Assembly: GCA_902806055.1 (NCBI GenBank)
Contig: CADCVD010000031.1
Location: 1 to 48,510 of the forward strand
DNA from: an uncultured Rubrobacteraceae bacterium
GTDB lineage: Bacteria > Actinomycetota > Rubrobacteria > Rubrobacterales > Rubrobacteraceae
Direction of reading: 5' to 3'
Length of the DNA: 48,510 nucleotides
A program made the position numbers and the translations under genes. Shown here piece by piece: positions 18,527 through 29,332 of the stretch; position 1 is the stretch's first letter, and every line of letters begins with the position of its first letter. A model generated the notes under the pieces. That model made no database searches and was not told the origin of the DNA. It worked only from the letters and a program-made list of their open reading frames with translations.

Positions 18527-19060
18527 ATGGGGGAGACTACCGAAAGGACGCGTACCGTCGTGTGGCAGGATCCGCTGCCCGGGGCCGATGCTGCCAGAGA
18601 GTTGAGCGGGCTCGAGTACCTGCGGGCCATAGCGAACGGGGACTTGCCCGCTCCTCCGATCGCAGATCTCATGGGGTTTGACCTCTCCGAGATCGAAGAG
18701 GGGCGTGCCGTCTTCGAGTGCATGCCCGCCGAGTACCATTACAACCCCATAGGTACCGTCCATGGCGGGCTCGCCTGTACGCTCTTCGACTCTGCGATGG
18801 GCTGCGCCGTTCACACCATGCTCCCCGCCAGCGTCGGCTATACCACCGTCGAGCTAAAGGTCAACTTCTTAAAACCCATCACGGCGGAGACCGGAAGGCT
18901 GTTGTGCGAGGGAAAGACCATCCACGTCGGGGGGCGCATCGCGACCGCCGAGGCGCGGCTCTACGATGAAGGGGGCAAGCTCTACGGTCACGCAAGCACC
19001 ACCTGTATGATCTTCCGCGAGAGCTCGAAGGAACGCTCCGTTGGTGAGAGCCGCCGATAA
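18527..19060 (+). CDS. PaaI-type hotdog thioesterase
   Basis: NPIGTVHGGLACTLFDSAMGCAVHTML, YTTVELKVNFLKPITAETGRL; start moved to 18527. Confidence 0.87.
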   Translation: MGETTERTRTVVWQDPLPGADAARELSGLEYLRAIANGDLPAPPIADLMGFDLSEIEEGRAVFECMPAEYHYNPIGTVHGGLACTLFDSAMGCAVHTMLPASVGYTTVELKVNFLKPITAETGRLLCEGKTIHVGGRIATAEARLYDEGGKLYGHASTTCMIFRESSKERSVGESRR

Positions 19061-19076
19061 ACGAGAGGAGCAGATC

Positions 19077-20063
19077 ATGAAAGCCGTTCGGATCGAGGAG
19101 TTTGGCGGCCCGGAGGTGCTGCAAACGGCGGATATCCTCTTGCCCGAGCCAGAGGAAGATGAGGTTCTTATCGAGCTTCGGGCCTCGGGCGTGAACCGGG
19201 CCGACGTTCTCACCCGCAGCGGCGGTTACCACGTCGCCGGACAGCCCCCGATAGTACCGGGCTTCGAGGGTAGCGGGATCGTCCGAGAGATAGGCCCGGT
19301 GGTAGCGGGCGTGAGCATCGGCGACCGAGTCCTTGCCTTCGGCGGTCGACCGGGCTTCTACGCAGAGTACGTCGCGGTGTCGCAGCGCCGCGTGGTGAAG
19401 GTGCCGGAGGACCTGGACTGGGACTCTGCGGCGGCCCTCCCCGTCGCTCCTCTCTCAGCCTGGTACTGTCTACGGCGGCTCGCCCAACTTAGGAGCGGCG
19501 AATCGGTTCTCATCCGGGCGGCTGCCAGCGGCGTCGGCGACGCGGCTGTCCAGATCTCCAAACACCTCGGCGCCACGGTGATCGCCACCGCCGGATCCGA
19601 CGAGAAGGTCGCCTGGGCCTTAGAGAACGGCGCCGACGAGGGGATCAACCATGCGCGGGAGGACGTCCTCGGGAGGGTGAGAGAGATAGCCGGGGAGGGA
19701 GGCATCGAGGTGGTGCTCGACACCGTGGGAGGAAGGGTCTTCGGCGAGAGCCTCAAGCTGGCCGGCCACGGCGGGCGCGTGGTGGCCCTGGCGAACGTCG
19801 CGCTGGAGGAGAGCACGATAGACACCCGCGACTTCTACCCGAAGAACGTGACGATCTACGGGTTCCAGATCACAAACCTCATGCAACACCTGGGCTACGA
19901 TCCACGAGGCGACCTCGAAGAACTGGCGGGTCTCGTAGCTCGCGGGAAGCTCAAGATCAACGTGGATAAAGCCTTCCCTTTGGAGGAGGCAGGTGACGCC
20001 CATCGCTACCTGGAGGGGCGCCGCAATAAGGGCAAGGTTATGATCCACCCGCAAGGCTTGTAA
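19077..20063 (+). CDS. Zinc-type alcohol dehydrogenase-like / NADPH:quinone oxidoreductase (MDR superfamily)
   Basis: [72 protein letters not shown]. Confidence 0.92.
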   Translation: MKAVRIEEFGGPEVLQTADILLPEPEEDEVLIELRASGVNRADVLTRSGGYHVAGQPPIVPGFEGSGIVREIGPVVAGVSIGDRVLAFGGRPGFYAEYVAVSQRRVVKVPEDLDWDSAAALPVAPLSAWYCLRRLAQLRSGESVLIRAAASGVGDAAVQISKHLGATVIATAGSDEKVAWALENGADEGINHAREDVLGRVREIAGEGGIEVVLDTVGGRVFGESLKLAGHGGRVVALANVALEESTIDTRDFYPKNVTIYGFQITNLMQHLGYDPRGDLEELAGLVARGKLKINVDKAFPLEEAGDAHRYLEGRRNKGKVMIHPQGL

Positions 20064-20082
20064 GGAACCGAAGGAGCTACAC

Positions 20083-20985
20083 GTGGATAGCGCAATCTTC
20101 CCCGCGGAGTCTCCCGATCCGGCGCCCGCTGCGATCGGCATGGATGTTGAGGAACGTGCCGAACATCGTTACGCGGAGAACCAGGGAGTAAGGATTCACT
20201 ACGCGGCTCTAGGTGAGGGACCCCTGATCGTCATGCTCCACGGTTTCCCGGACTATTGGTACACCTGGCGCTACCAGATGGCCTCTCTCTCCAGAGACTA
20301 CCGAGTCGCCGCCCTCGACCTGCGCGGCTATAACCTCAGCGACAAGCCCAAAGGGATAGAGCACTATGGGATGCGGGCGCTTCTCGGAGACGTGGCGGCG
20401 GTGATCCGTTCTGAGCGATACGAGAGTGCCGTTGTAGCCGGTCACGATTGGGGTGGCGCGATCGCCTGGCAACTCGCGACGCGCGCGTCGGAGTTGGTAG
20501 AGAGGCTCGTGATCCTGAACCTCCCGCACCTCTCCGGTCTCACTCGCGAGCTCGCGGAGAACCCGCGCCAGCGCGAGGCGAGCGCCTATGCCCGCGACTT
20601 CCAGGAAGAGGGCGCACATGAGAGCCTCTCCGCCGAACGACTCGCCCGCTGGGTCTCGGAGCCCGAGGCGCGGTTCCGGTACGTCGAGGCTTTAGAGCGG
20701 TCGGATTTTGAGGCGATGCTCTACTACTACAAGCGCCACTACCCGCGCGAACCATACCAGCCGATGGGACCGCTAGGTGAAAAAGTGAGCGTGCCCGTGC
20801 TCCAGATCCACGGCCTGAGAGACCCCTACCTTCTGCCCGGAGCTCTCAACGACGCCTGGGAATGGGTCGACGGGTACTTCACGCTCGTCACCATCCCGGA
20901 GGCGGGGCACTTCGTGCAGCAGGACGCTGCGGAACTGGTGACGTGTACCATGCGCGGCTGGCTGTTGCGGCAACGAAATCTCTAG
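20083..20985 (+). CDS. Alpha/beta hydrolase, epoxide hydrolase-like
   Basis: [62 protein letters not shown]. Confidence 0.92.
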   Translation: MDSAIFPAESPDPAPAAIGMDVEERAEHRYAENQGVRIHYAALGEGPLIVMLHGFPDYWYTWRYQMASLSRDYRVAALDLRGYNLSDKPKGIEHYGMRALLGDVAAVIRSERYESAVVAGHDWGGAIAWQLATRASELVERLVILNLPHLSGLTRELAENPRQREASAYARDFQEEGAHESLSAERLARWVSEPEARFRYVEALERSDFEAMLYYYKRHYPREPYQPMGPLGEKVSVPVLQIHGLRDPYLLPGALNDAWEWVDGYFTLVTIPEAGHFVQQDAAELVTCTMRGWLLRQRNL

Positions 20986-20998
20986 GACAGAGATTCCT

Positions 20999-22304
20999 GT
21001 GCGGAAGCCGTTGAACAGGCGGCTCTACTATGGATGGGTCGTGGTCGGGGTCGTATTTCTGGCGTTGCTGGTCTCGGCGGGGTCCGAGCCGCGCCGGCGG
21101 TGCTCATAAACCCTCTCGAAGACGAGCTGGGGTGGGGGCGGGCGACTATATCCTTCGCCGTCTCGGTCGGCCTGCTTATCTACGGCCTCTCCGGCCCGGC
21201 GGCCGGTTGGCTGATGAATCGTCTCGGCCCGAAAAAGGTGACGCTAGCCGGCCTCGCCCTAATCGGGGGCAGCACCCTCGCGGGCGCCGCGATGACCGAG
21301 TATGGCAGTTGAACTTGTTTTGGGGCGTCTTGAGCGGCGTGGGGACCGGCGTCGTGGCCCCCGTCCTGGGCGCTACTGTCGCCAACCGCTGGTTCATCGA
21401 GCGTCGCGGCCTCGTCCTTGGCGTCTTCGGGGCGGCTGCCTCCGTCAGCCAGCTCGTATCCGTACCGGCCCTCATGTGGCTCGTAGTCGTCTTCGGCTGG
21501 CGCGAGGGGACGGTCCTGCTCGCCGTCGCCGTACTGATCGTACTGATCCCGGTGCTGTTCTTTATGCGCGACGACCCGTCGCGCCTGGGCCTGAATCCTT
21601 ACGGTGCCCCGGAGGGCGAAGAACACGGCACCGCCGCAGAGTCGTCGCCTTCTCCCGAGCCGGGCATGGCGGCGAACGCCCCGACGGAGACTCGCGGCGG
21701 CGCCGCCGTTTCGCGTGCCGCGCGTACCCCGGAGTTTTGGCTGCTCTCCGGGAGCTTCTTTATCTGCGGGGCCTCCTCGAACGGTATCATCGGGGTCCAC
21801 TTCGTCCCGCATTCCATAGACCACGGCATCCCGGAGGTCACCGCAGCCGGCGCGCTCGCATTGATGGGGGCTATGAACTTCGTCGGCACCATTACCTCGG
21901 GCTGACTCACGGATCGCTACGACCCGAGGAAGCTGCTCGCGGTCTATTACTTCCTGCGCGGCCTCTCGCTCCTGCTCTTGCCGTTCGTGACAGACTTCGC
22001 GGGGCTCTCTATCTTCGTGTTCTTCTTTGGACTCGACTATATAGCTACCGTACCTCCGACCGTCGCGCTCGTCGCCGACCGGTTCGGCAGGCTGAACGTC
22101 GGCGCAGTCTTCGGATGGGTGTTCTTCTCCCACCAAGTCGGCGCGGCCCTGGCCGCCTACCTGGGCGGCGTCGCCCGCGACTCGTTGGGCGACTATACTG
22201 CGGCGTTCCTCGCGGCTGGAGCCCTGGCCATACTCGCCGCTTTCATGGCCTCTAGCTTAAAGCGAGATCCACCCCCGATCGGCGCCGAAGGCGTCCGTGC
22301 TTGA
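20999..22304 (+). pseudogene. MFS transporter pseudogene (two frameshifts, one in-frame TGA)
   Basis: VRKPLNRRLYYGWVVVGVVFLALLVSAG | VRAAPAVLINPLEDELGWGRATISFAVSVGLLIYGLSGPAAGWLMNRLGPKKVTL | VWQLNLFWGVLSGVGTGVVAPVLG...TITSG*LTDRYDPRKLLAVYYFLRG spread over three frames. Confidence 0.85.
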
Positions 22305-22490
22305 GCAACTCTTCACGACGGTCGGCACGCTTCACAGTCCCGGCCGGCGACGCTTGTGATTCTCGCGAGCGCTACCGCTGGCGTGTAGACTCGCAAGACG
22401 CAGGGTCTAGCAACCCGCCTCGCTTGTCCGGTACGATATCTTCTGGTCTGTGCCGCGCGGGGCCGCCCGCGCGCGAGACCGGATACAAGC

Positions 22491-23459
22491 TTAAGAGGCC
22501 GCTCTCCTCTTCGTGCCTTTGAGAAGAAACCTCTCTACCTCTTCGTTAAAGGTCTCGGCTCGCTCGTCGTGGGGCAGGAGGGCGGCGTTGCGGAATATTT
22601 TCATCTCCGCCCGCGGGTTGAGGCGGACGAAGCGGTTCGCCTGTGAGACCGGCGTGGTACGCGCTTGCTGACCCCAGGCGATTAGGGTCTTGTGGGGCAC
22701 GCGCGGCCACAGGTCCGAGAGCCCAAAGTTCAGCTTGCCGGAGACGAAGGCTGCCGGGAAGTGCTTCGCGCCCGGCTGGTGGCTTGTCTGATAGTAATCT
22801 TCGACGATCTCTTGCGTGACGAACTCCTGGTCGTGATAGGACATGCCGCCGAGGTAGTAGCGGATGCCGCGCCGGGAGACGAGGGCGTTGTAGAGAGCAT
22901 CTCCGAGGACGGGCGCGTAGAAGAGGCTATAGATAGTGTCGCCCAGAGAGCCCGAGGACCTGTCGAGGCTACCAAGCCCGGTCGGACAGATGAGAACGAG
23001 CTTCTTGAAGAGTCTCGGGCTACGTACGGCCGCCGGCACGACGAGCGCCGCCGAGAGCGAGCTCGCCACGAGATACACTTGTCCCCCGATCTCCTCCCGC
23101 GCGAAGTCCTCGACCTGCGCCGCTATGTCTTCCGGTCCGTACGAGCGCCGCGGTCTCTCCGAGAGCCCGCATCCCAACAGGTCCAGGGCGTATACCCGAA
23201 AGTTCTCCGAGAGCTCCTTAAAGTTCTTCCGAAACTCGTAGGAAGACGCCCCCGCATAGACCCCGTGTACCAGCAACACTGGCGGCGCCCCGGCTTCTCC
23301 CGCCACCCGGTAAGCCAGCCTCCAGCCTCGCCAGTTGTAACATCGCTCCTCGCCGTCCGCGAGCCGCGCGGGCTCCCCGACCTTTCTAAGACTCCGGTTC
23401 AACATCGAGAGCCCAACCAAACAACCCGCCATACCCGCGAACGCCGTCCGCAGCTTCAT
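22491..23459 (-). CDS. Alpha/beta hydrolase
   Basis: VLLVHGVYAGASSYEFRKNF, ALDLLGCGLSERPRRSY, YLVASSLSAALVVPAAV; AGGAGG before ATG at 23459. Confidence 0.88.
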   Translation of the reverse strand: MKLRTAFAGMAGCLVGLSMLNRSLRKVGEPARLADGEERCYNWRGWRLAYRVAGEAGAPPVLLVHGVYAGASSYEFRKNFKELSENFRVYALDLLGCGLSERPRRSYGPEDIAAQVEDFAREEIGGQVYLVASSLSAALVVPAAVRSPRLFKKLVLICPTGLGSLDRSSGSLGDTIYSLFYAPVLGDALYNALVSRRGIRYYLGGMSYHDQEFVTQEIVEDYYQTSHQPGAKHFPAAFVSGKLNFGLSDLWPRVPHKTLIAWGQQARTTPVSQANRFVRLNPRAEMKIFRNAALLPHDERAETFNEEVERFLLKGTKRRAAS

Positions 23460-23642
23460 ATTGCCTCCTCTTCGCACAAAGACACTATCCTAGCCTGCGA
23501 TCGGCTCCAGGAGAAGCCCCGAGTAACCTCGTCTGTGTGTTGAAAAAGTCGCTCTTCGAGGTAACCTGCAGACTGTTTACTTCAGCAGGTTGGACGACAG
23601 GAGAGGTTGGTTGGATCACGAGCGGCTGACGATGGGGTCTTG

Positions 23643-23831
23643 ATGCTTCTGCTGGTGCTCGCGCGGGGGAGCTGGCGTGCGATCATCTTCGCCTTCTCGC
23701 CCCTGACTCTGGGCTTATCCGTCGTCAGGAGCCTCCCTACCCCGACCTCACCGACGCTGTTCGTAGTTTCGGGCGGCTACTCTCTCCTCGAAGGCGCCCG
23801 CAGCCGTCGCAACAAGGGGTATACCGGGTGA
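23643..23831 (+). CDS. Possible small membrane protein
   Basis: MLLLVLARGSWRAIIFAFSPLTLGLSVVRSLPTPTSPTLFVVSGGYSLLEG; weak evidence. Confidence 0.3.
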   Translation: MLLLVLARGSWRAIIFAFSPLTLGLSVVRSLPTPTSPTLFVVSGGYSLLEGARSRRNKGYTG

Positions 23832-24346
23832 GTCCCAAGGAGCGGTGCTCGAGAGTAGAGCGGCGAGGGATTTCAAACGCGGAACAGACGATCGGGGCAG
23901 GGGATCGGGTACCTTACTTCAAGGCCTTCGCCGTGGGGTCTGGACGGGAGGTCAGCTCTGGTAACTGCGCGGGACGTCGTCTCGTCCTGATCTTCCACTC
24001 TCAAGACAACGCGTACGTTCTCGAAGACATAAACCGGACGGTGAGGGAACACTACCCTTCAACCGAAGACGTATTAGTTGCGGGCGTCGTGGACTTGAGC
24101 CTCGTACCTCCCATGTACTGGCTCACGGCGAGCCTGGTGGTAGGGCAGGTCCACGGGCAGTCCGTACCCGCCGACGAAGCCTTGGCCCTTCAGGACTGGG
24201 GCGGCCGCATCAGACAGAGGTTCGGCGTACGGGGGGAAGGCCGGAACGTCACCGTCGTAGTCGTGAACGAGCACGCCCGGATCTCCGGCCTGTACAGGGG
24301 ACTAGAGCCCGGCAGGGCCGTGCTCCGCGCGCTCGAAGAAGGTTAG
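23828..24346 (+). CDS. Thioredoxin-fold (redoxin-like) protein without an obvious peroxidatic Cys
   Basis: IGAGDRVPYFKAFAVGSGREVSSGNCAGRRLVLIFHSQDNA...NVTVVVVNEHARISGLYRGL. Confidence 0.5.
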   Translation: MSPKERCSRVERRGISNAEQTIGAGDRVPYFKAFAVGSGREVSSGNCAGRRLVLIFHSQDNAYVLEDINRTVREHYPSTEDVLVAGVVDLSLVPPMYWLTASLVVGQVHGQSVPADEALALQDWGGRIRQRFGVRGEGRNVTVVVVNEHARISGLYRGLEPGRAVLRALEEG

Positions 24347-24388
24347 CGCCGGAACCATTGGGACGTTCTTTAAGTTAACATTCTCCAT

Positions 24389-25957
24389 ATGGCGTCTATC
24401 TTACGTGCGGTGCTCACATTATCGGCGGTAACCGCCCTCTCGCGAATAACGGGGTATGTGCGTACCATGGTGGCAGCGGCGGTCTTGGGGACCGGTATAG
24501 TAGCAAACGCCTACATCGTCGCGAGCGGGCTGCCCACCATGATCTACGAGCTCTTTATGGGCGGCATCCTCTGGTCGATCTTCGTCCCGCTACTCGTCGA
24601 ACGCATGACCACCCACGGCGAAGAGGACGCCCAGAACCTCACTAACGCTCTTCTCACCCTGATCCTGCCGTTCCTCGCGCTGCTCTCCGTGCTCGGCATC
24701 GTCTTCGCCGAACCTCTGGTGAACCTCTCGACGCTCTGGGAGAACTCCTCCCTCTCGGATGAGGAGGAGCAACGGACCTTCGATCTGGCGGTACTGCTCT
24801 TCCGCTTCTCCATCCTGCACGTCTTCTTCTACGGCATCGGCACCATCGGTACCGGCGTCCTGAACGCTCACCGGCGCTTCTTCCTCCCGACCTTCGTCCC
24901 GGTCCTTAACAACGTGTTCGCCATAGCCTGCTTTCTCGGCTACGCTCTGCTCGCCCCGAGGAACCCCGACGCCGCCGTCTACCTGCTCGCCGCCACGACC
25001 ATCGGCGTCGCGCTCATGTCGCTGATGCTGTTGCCGGCGATGTATCGTCTTGGGTACAGGCTACGGCCTGTCTTCGGACACCCGGCTCTCCTCCCCGCCG
25101 CGAAGCTCGCCGGACCTATGCTCATCTTCGTGGCGGCTTCGTTCGGCCTCCAGTTCGTCGTCACCCTGCTCAGCAGCGAGTTCTTCGCGGCGCCGCAAGT
25201 TGGGTACGCCTTCGTCGTCTTCTCGCTCCCCTATGGGATCTTTATCATCGCCCTCGAAACGGCTCTCATGCCGGAGCTCTCCGAGCAGCACGCCCGCGAC
25301 GACCTGGAGGACTATCGGGATACCTTCTCCTTCGGCCTGAGGACGATGGCCTTTATCATGGTCCCTTCCACGGTCGGCCTCATCGTTCTGGCGGACCCCA
25401 TCGTCGGTCTGCTCTATGAGCGTGGGAGCTTCACCCCGGAGGACACGGAACTCGTCGCGAACATCCTCATCGCCTACTCGGTAGGGCTCGTCGCCTACTC
25501 AGCGTACTTCCTGATCGTCCGAGCGTTCTACTCCCGACAGAACACTCGCACCCCTGCCCTCCTGAACGTCGGAGTATTTTTACTCTACGCGGCCCTCGCC
25601 TATGGCCTGTCGGACCTCGTGGGAGTGACCGGTCTTGGGTTCGCCCTCTCGGGGACCAGCACCGTCTTCGCCCTTCTCGGCCTCTGGGCGACGAGAGCCG
25701 AGATCGGGCGGCTCGGCGGGCGGCGTCTCCTACGCTCTCTCTCCAAGGTACTGGCCGCCGGAGCCGTGATGTACGCCTTCGCTCTCGTTGGCATGACCCT
25801 CCTCGGAACCGGCTCAGGAGGCTTCCTCGAACGCATGCTGGTCCTCGCTGTCGTGGGGAGCATCTCCCTCTTCGCCTACCTCGGCGCGGCTTATCTACTC
25901 GGAGCCGAGGAGTTGAAGTCCGTCGTCGCTTTGCTACGTCGGAGGATTAATAAGTGA
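24389..25957 (+). CDS. murJ: Lipid II flippase MurJ/MviN
   Basis: MASILRAVLTLSAVTALSRITGYVRTMVAAAVLGTGIVANAYIVASGLPTMIYELFMGGILWSIFVPLL; multi-TM throughout. Confidence 0.93.
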   Translation: MASILRAVLTLSAVTALSRITGYVRTMVAAAVLGTGIVANAYIVASGLPTMIYELFMGGILWSIFVPLLVERMTTHGEEDAQNLTNALLTLILPFLALLSVLGIVFAEPLVNLSTLWENSSLSDEEEQRTFDLAVLLFRFSILHVFFYGIGTIGTGVLNAHRRFFLPTFVPVLNNVFAIACFLGYALLAPRNPDAAVYLLAATTIGVALMSLMLLPAMYRLGYRLRPVFGHPALLPAAKLAGPMLIFVAASFGLQFVVTLLSSEFFAAPQVGYAFVVFSLPYGIFIIALETALMPELSEQHARDDLEDYRDTFSFGLRTMAFIMVPSTVGLIVLADPIVGLLYERGSFTPEDTELVANILIAYSVGLVAYSAYFLIVRAFYSRQNTRTPALLNVGVFLLYAALAYGLSDLVGVTGLGFALSGTSTVFALLGLWATRAEIGRLGGRRLLRSLSKVLAAGAVMYAFALVGMTLLGTGSGGFLERMLVLAVVGSISLFAYLGAAYLLGAEELKSVVALLRRRINK

Positions 25958-26099
25958 CGTTCAACCGCCGGTGACGCTCCGAGAGACAGCGTATCCCAAA
26001 GGGGGGCCTGACACAGCGATCCGACGCTACGGATGCGGCCTGAATCCGCGCAAAGTAGCTCCGAGCCGGGGGCTGTCTAACTATCGCTGGTTTTGGGGA

Positions 26100-27635
26100 C
26101 TATCCGCCCTGCGCCTGCCAGACGCCCGCAGAGATATCTCTGAGTAGGGCCTTGCCCTCCTCCACGTCCGCCGAGCCATGCTTGCTGAAGATGGCTATGG
26201 TGTAGGGATTGTCCTCGTGGGCGACGATACCGGCCTCGTCGTAGACCTTATAGAGCCAGCCCCCCTTGTTGGCTACCTCCGTACCTTCGGGTAGGCCGTC
26301 TCTGAGAGACGACTGGAGGTCGTTGCTGCGCATGAGGTCGACCATCTCCTGGCAGCTCTCGGGGCTCGCCGCCCGACCCGTGTAGACGTTCTTGAGGATG
26401 CTCGACATGTCGCGGGGAGTGGTACGGTTGTCTAGTTGAGGGATGGCTGCCCGCTCGCTGGTTACCTTCTGGTAGAGCATCGTGTTCGTAGCGCCTAAAG
26501 AGGCGGAGACCGCGTTCACGTACTCAGGGCCGCCGACGAGACGCGTGAGGGCGTTGGTCGCCACGTTGTCTGATTGGGTCATCATTACCCTCAGGTACTC
26601 CTCGACGGTGTGGTAACCTCCGGCCTCCTGAAACTGTAACGTCCCGGCTCCGGCCGCCCAGTCCTCGGGAGCCGTTGGGAACTCCTCCTTCAAGGAGAAC
26701 CTCCCCTCGTCTATCCGCCTGTAGACGGCGACCATTATCGGGATCTTTATGACCGAGGCGCTGAAGAAGGTCTCGTCCGGGTTGACCCCGTAGCCCCAAC
26801 CTCCTTCGAGATCCTGCACGTATACCCCGGCGGTCCCCTCACGGACGTTCCCGTACTTCTCAATAGTCTTGCGCGCCTCTTCGAGCCCCTCCTCGACCCG
26901 CTCGCGGTCCTCCTCGGGCACCTCCTCGGAGGCTGCTTTGGCCGCCGGCGCCTGCGCCGAATCGACGGCGGGCAGGGAACCCGGCTCAACAGGCTGTGCG
27001 AGGAGCCCAGAAGGCTCTGAGATGGCGGCGTTCTGCGGGTAGACGGAGCCTATAAGGTCCTCAGGTACTCCGTCTAGTACGATGTCCTCGTACTCTGGAT
27101 TCTCCGGCTCGTCGGCCCGGATGGACTTGAGGGCCGTCCACGTCTCGTCCTGCCGCTTGAAGAAGAGCATATAGACTCCCTCGTCCTCCGGCCCTTCGAC
27201 GCGCACGGAGGCCCAAGCGGGATCTAGTTTGCTCTTATAGATGCCCTTGATACTCTCGGGGGTCATACCCGGTATCTCGGCGGCTACGGCCTTGTAGGCG
27301 AGGCTCTCCGGCGTCTCCTCCGACTGTTCTGCGGCAGCAGACTCCGGAACAGGTCCCGCCTCCGGGGTGGGAGACTCCGCAGGGGCCGAAGGCTCTTCGT
27401 TCGAGGAAAGGGAGGTTTTGCCGGATAGCGCCGAGAGGTACTCCCCGAAGCTCCCCGTACCGCCCGAGGCAAGGTCGAGGGCGAGAAGGGCACAGGTTAC
27501 GGAGACCAGCAGGATAGCCAGCATGCCCAGAGACCGCCACCGCCTCCGGAGACCGAAGAGCCTGCGGCGGCTCACGTTCCAGCCATTCTCTTCCAGCCGG
27601 CGGCGCGGCCCATAGCTTTTGAAGCGCTTTCTCAC
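26100..27635 (-). CDS. Membrane-anchored class A beta-lactamase-like serine hydrolase
   Basis: N-terminal TM (MLAILLVSVTCALLAL), acidic/Pro linker, SxxK (FSASVIKIP), SDN (MTQSDNVAT), KGG (VANKGGW). Confidence 0.9.
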   Translation of the reverse strand: MRKRFKSYGPRRRLEENGWNVSRRRLFGLRRRWRSLGMLAILLVSVTCALLALDLASGGTGSFGEYLSALSGKTSLSSNEEPSAPAESPTPEAGPVPESAAAEQSEETPESLAYKAVAAEIPGMTPESIKGIYKSKLDPAWASVRVEGPEDEGVYMLFFKRQDETWTALKSIRADEPENPEYEDIVLDGVPEDLIGSVYPQNAAISEPSGLLAQPVEPGSLPAVDSAQAPAAKAASEEVPEEDRERVEEGLEEARKTIEKYGNVREGTAGVYVQDLEGGWGYGVNPDETFFSASVIKIPIMVAVYRRIDEGRFSLKEEFPTAPEDWAAGAGTLQFQEAGGYHTVEEYLRVMMTQSDNVATNALTRLVGGPEYVNAVSASLGATNTMLYQKVTSERAAIPQLDNRTTPRDMSSILKNVYTGRAASPESCQEMVDLMRSNDLQSSLRDGLPEGTEVANKGGWLYKVYDEAGIVAHEDNPYTIAIFSKHGSADVEEGKALLRDISAGVWQAQGG

Positions 27636-28072
27636 GCCCGGCCTCTCCTAAGTATAAGGGCGGGTGCGAGATCTTGAACAAACCCTGCCAACATCGCTGG
27701 CAAGACTACCGTTCCCTCGAAGCTTTCCAGGTAACCGATTCTGTCCCCCAATGTTGCTCTGCGACCATCGCAGTCGTTGCCAACGGGTATCCTAGCACAA
27801 GGGCGGCATCTTGCTCTGGAGTGTTTAATAGATGTGTAAGACCTGCCGCGAGCCACCCCGAGGCCGTAGGGGATAGTCCGGCTTGGACTTTGCGGGGTTG
27901 CTCCTTTACACTCTGGTTCTTATCTACTCCATGCGACAAACCTTGCGGAGCAGATAGTAGAGCTGCGTTACGACGAAGGAGGAAGACAGGTAGTGGAGAC
28001 GGACGGGCGTCTAAACCGGCGCCCAGGCGGAGATCCCGCGCAGAGACCGGAGGGAAGATCGGGGTCCGCGAG

Positions 28073-29314
28073 ATGAGGGCAACGGTCCGGCCGCTCGATG
28101 ACAGCACCAACCTTCGTGAGGGCACGGACAGGCTACGCGCGCTCGTGTATCCCGCCGCGCAGGACTCTCACGACCCGAGATGGCACCGCTTGCTATGGAG
28201 GTGGCTGGAGAGCCACCCGCTGGCGGCGGAGCATATGCACCGTTGGGTACTGGCTACCGAAGCGGATGAGGTGGTGGGGCACCTCGCGGCCACGCCCCAG
28301 TGGTACCGGATCAACGGGCAGAGGGTGATCGCCCACACGCCCGCTGACTACCAGGTGCTCCCCCAGTACGGCTTCCAGGCCCTCCTGCTCATGCGCAAGT
28401 TCTTCCGCACCATCGAGAACTGCGTCTCCATAGACATGCTGCCGTCGGTCATCGCGGTCGAGACGCGGCTCGGCGCCGAAGAGGCGGGGGAGATGCAGTA
28501 CATGGCGAAGCTGCTCAACGTCTCAAGGCTCCCCGCGCCGCCGCTCCCTTCGCGCATAAAGAAGCTCCTCAACCTTGAGGAGCGACCGGTCCTGAACGCG
28601 CAACCCGCCCCGGCGTATGCTGACCGGCCCGGTACGGACCCGCAGGGGTTCCACGAGAACGTCGTACCGCCGCCCAGTCGTCCGCGCGCCCCGATCCCTA
28701 AGCCTGTACAGGGGCTGCTAAACGGGGGGCTCCAGGTCGTCGATAAAGCGCTCGGCAGCGCCTTCGGAGGCGCGTTGAAGGTGGAGGTCCTAGACGAGTT
28801 CGACGAGTCCTTCGACGAGATGTTCGAGAAGGTAGCCGCCGAGGTGCCCGTCTTGCCGGAGAAGAACGCCGAGTTCTTGCGCTGGCGCTATGGGCCCGGA
28901 TCGCCGCAGCACCCGGTGACCATTCTCGGGGTGAGGGGCCGTGAGGGGCTCCTCGGCTACGCCGTGCTCGGGGTGACGATACAGGGGTTCTTCGACGGCC
29001 TGCGAGACGGCTACGTGCTCGACCTAATGACGCTCCCGGGACGCCACGACGTATCGAGGGCGCTGCTCCGGGAGGTAGTTAGTCATTTCAGGCAGTCGGG
29101 GGTGCCGCTCTTCAGATACCGGTTCCTTGAGTCTTCAACCTCGCCGCAGAGGAGCGATCTCCTGAAGCTAGGCTTCTTCCCCCGCAAGGGACGGCGCAAC
29201 AGCCTGCTCGTGAAGTTTGCGGACCCCGGCCTACACAAAGCGGCCCGCGACATAAACAACTGGTCGTATAGCATCGGCGACGGTGAGGCGACCTTCTGGG
29301 TTCGTTTAAGTTAG
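28073..29314 (+). CDS. GNAT-superfamily acyltransferase-like protein with Pro-rich insertion
   Basis: MRATVRPLDDSTNLREGTDRLRALVYPA, HRWVLATEADEVVGHLAATPQWYRINGQ, EFLRWRYGPGSPQHPVTILGVRGREGLLGYAVLGV; start moved to 28073. Confidence 0.7.
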   Translation: MRATVRPLDDSTNLREGTDRLRALVYPAAQDSHDPRWHRLLWRWLESHPLAAEHMHRWVLATEADEVVGHLAATPQWYRINGQRVIAHTPADYQVLPQYGFQALLLMRKFFRTIENCVSIDMLPSVIAVETRLGAEEAGEMQYMAKLLNVSRLPAPPLPSRIKKLLNLEERPVLNAQPAPAYADRPGTDPQGFHENVVPPPSRPRAPIPKPVQGLLNGGLQVVDKALGSAFGGALKVEVLDEFDESFDEMFEKVAAEVPVLPEKNAEFLRWRYGPGSPQHPVTILGVRGREGLLGYAVLGVTIQGFFDGLRDGYVLDLMTLPGRHDVSRALLREVVSHFRQSGVPLFRYRFLESSTSPQRSDLLKLGFFPRKGRRNSLLVKFADPGLHKAARDINNWSYSIGDGEATFWVRLS

Positions 29315-29332
29315 ATATAGGAGGTAACTAGA

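Noticed and set aside
21903-21905. In-frame TGA as selenocysteine or recoded Trp
   Set aside because: Two nearby frameshifts in the same gene make simple pseudogenization more likely; I saw no SECIS-like evidence
21180-22255. 318-aa minus and 317-aa + ORFs over the MFS region
   Set aside because: Arg/Pro/Glu-rich shadow frames; MFS homology is in the other + frames
23537-23560. TGTTGAAAAAGTC-like string resembling an IS end
   Set aside because: No matching second terminus, target duplication or transposase nearby
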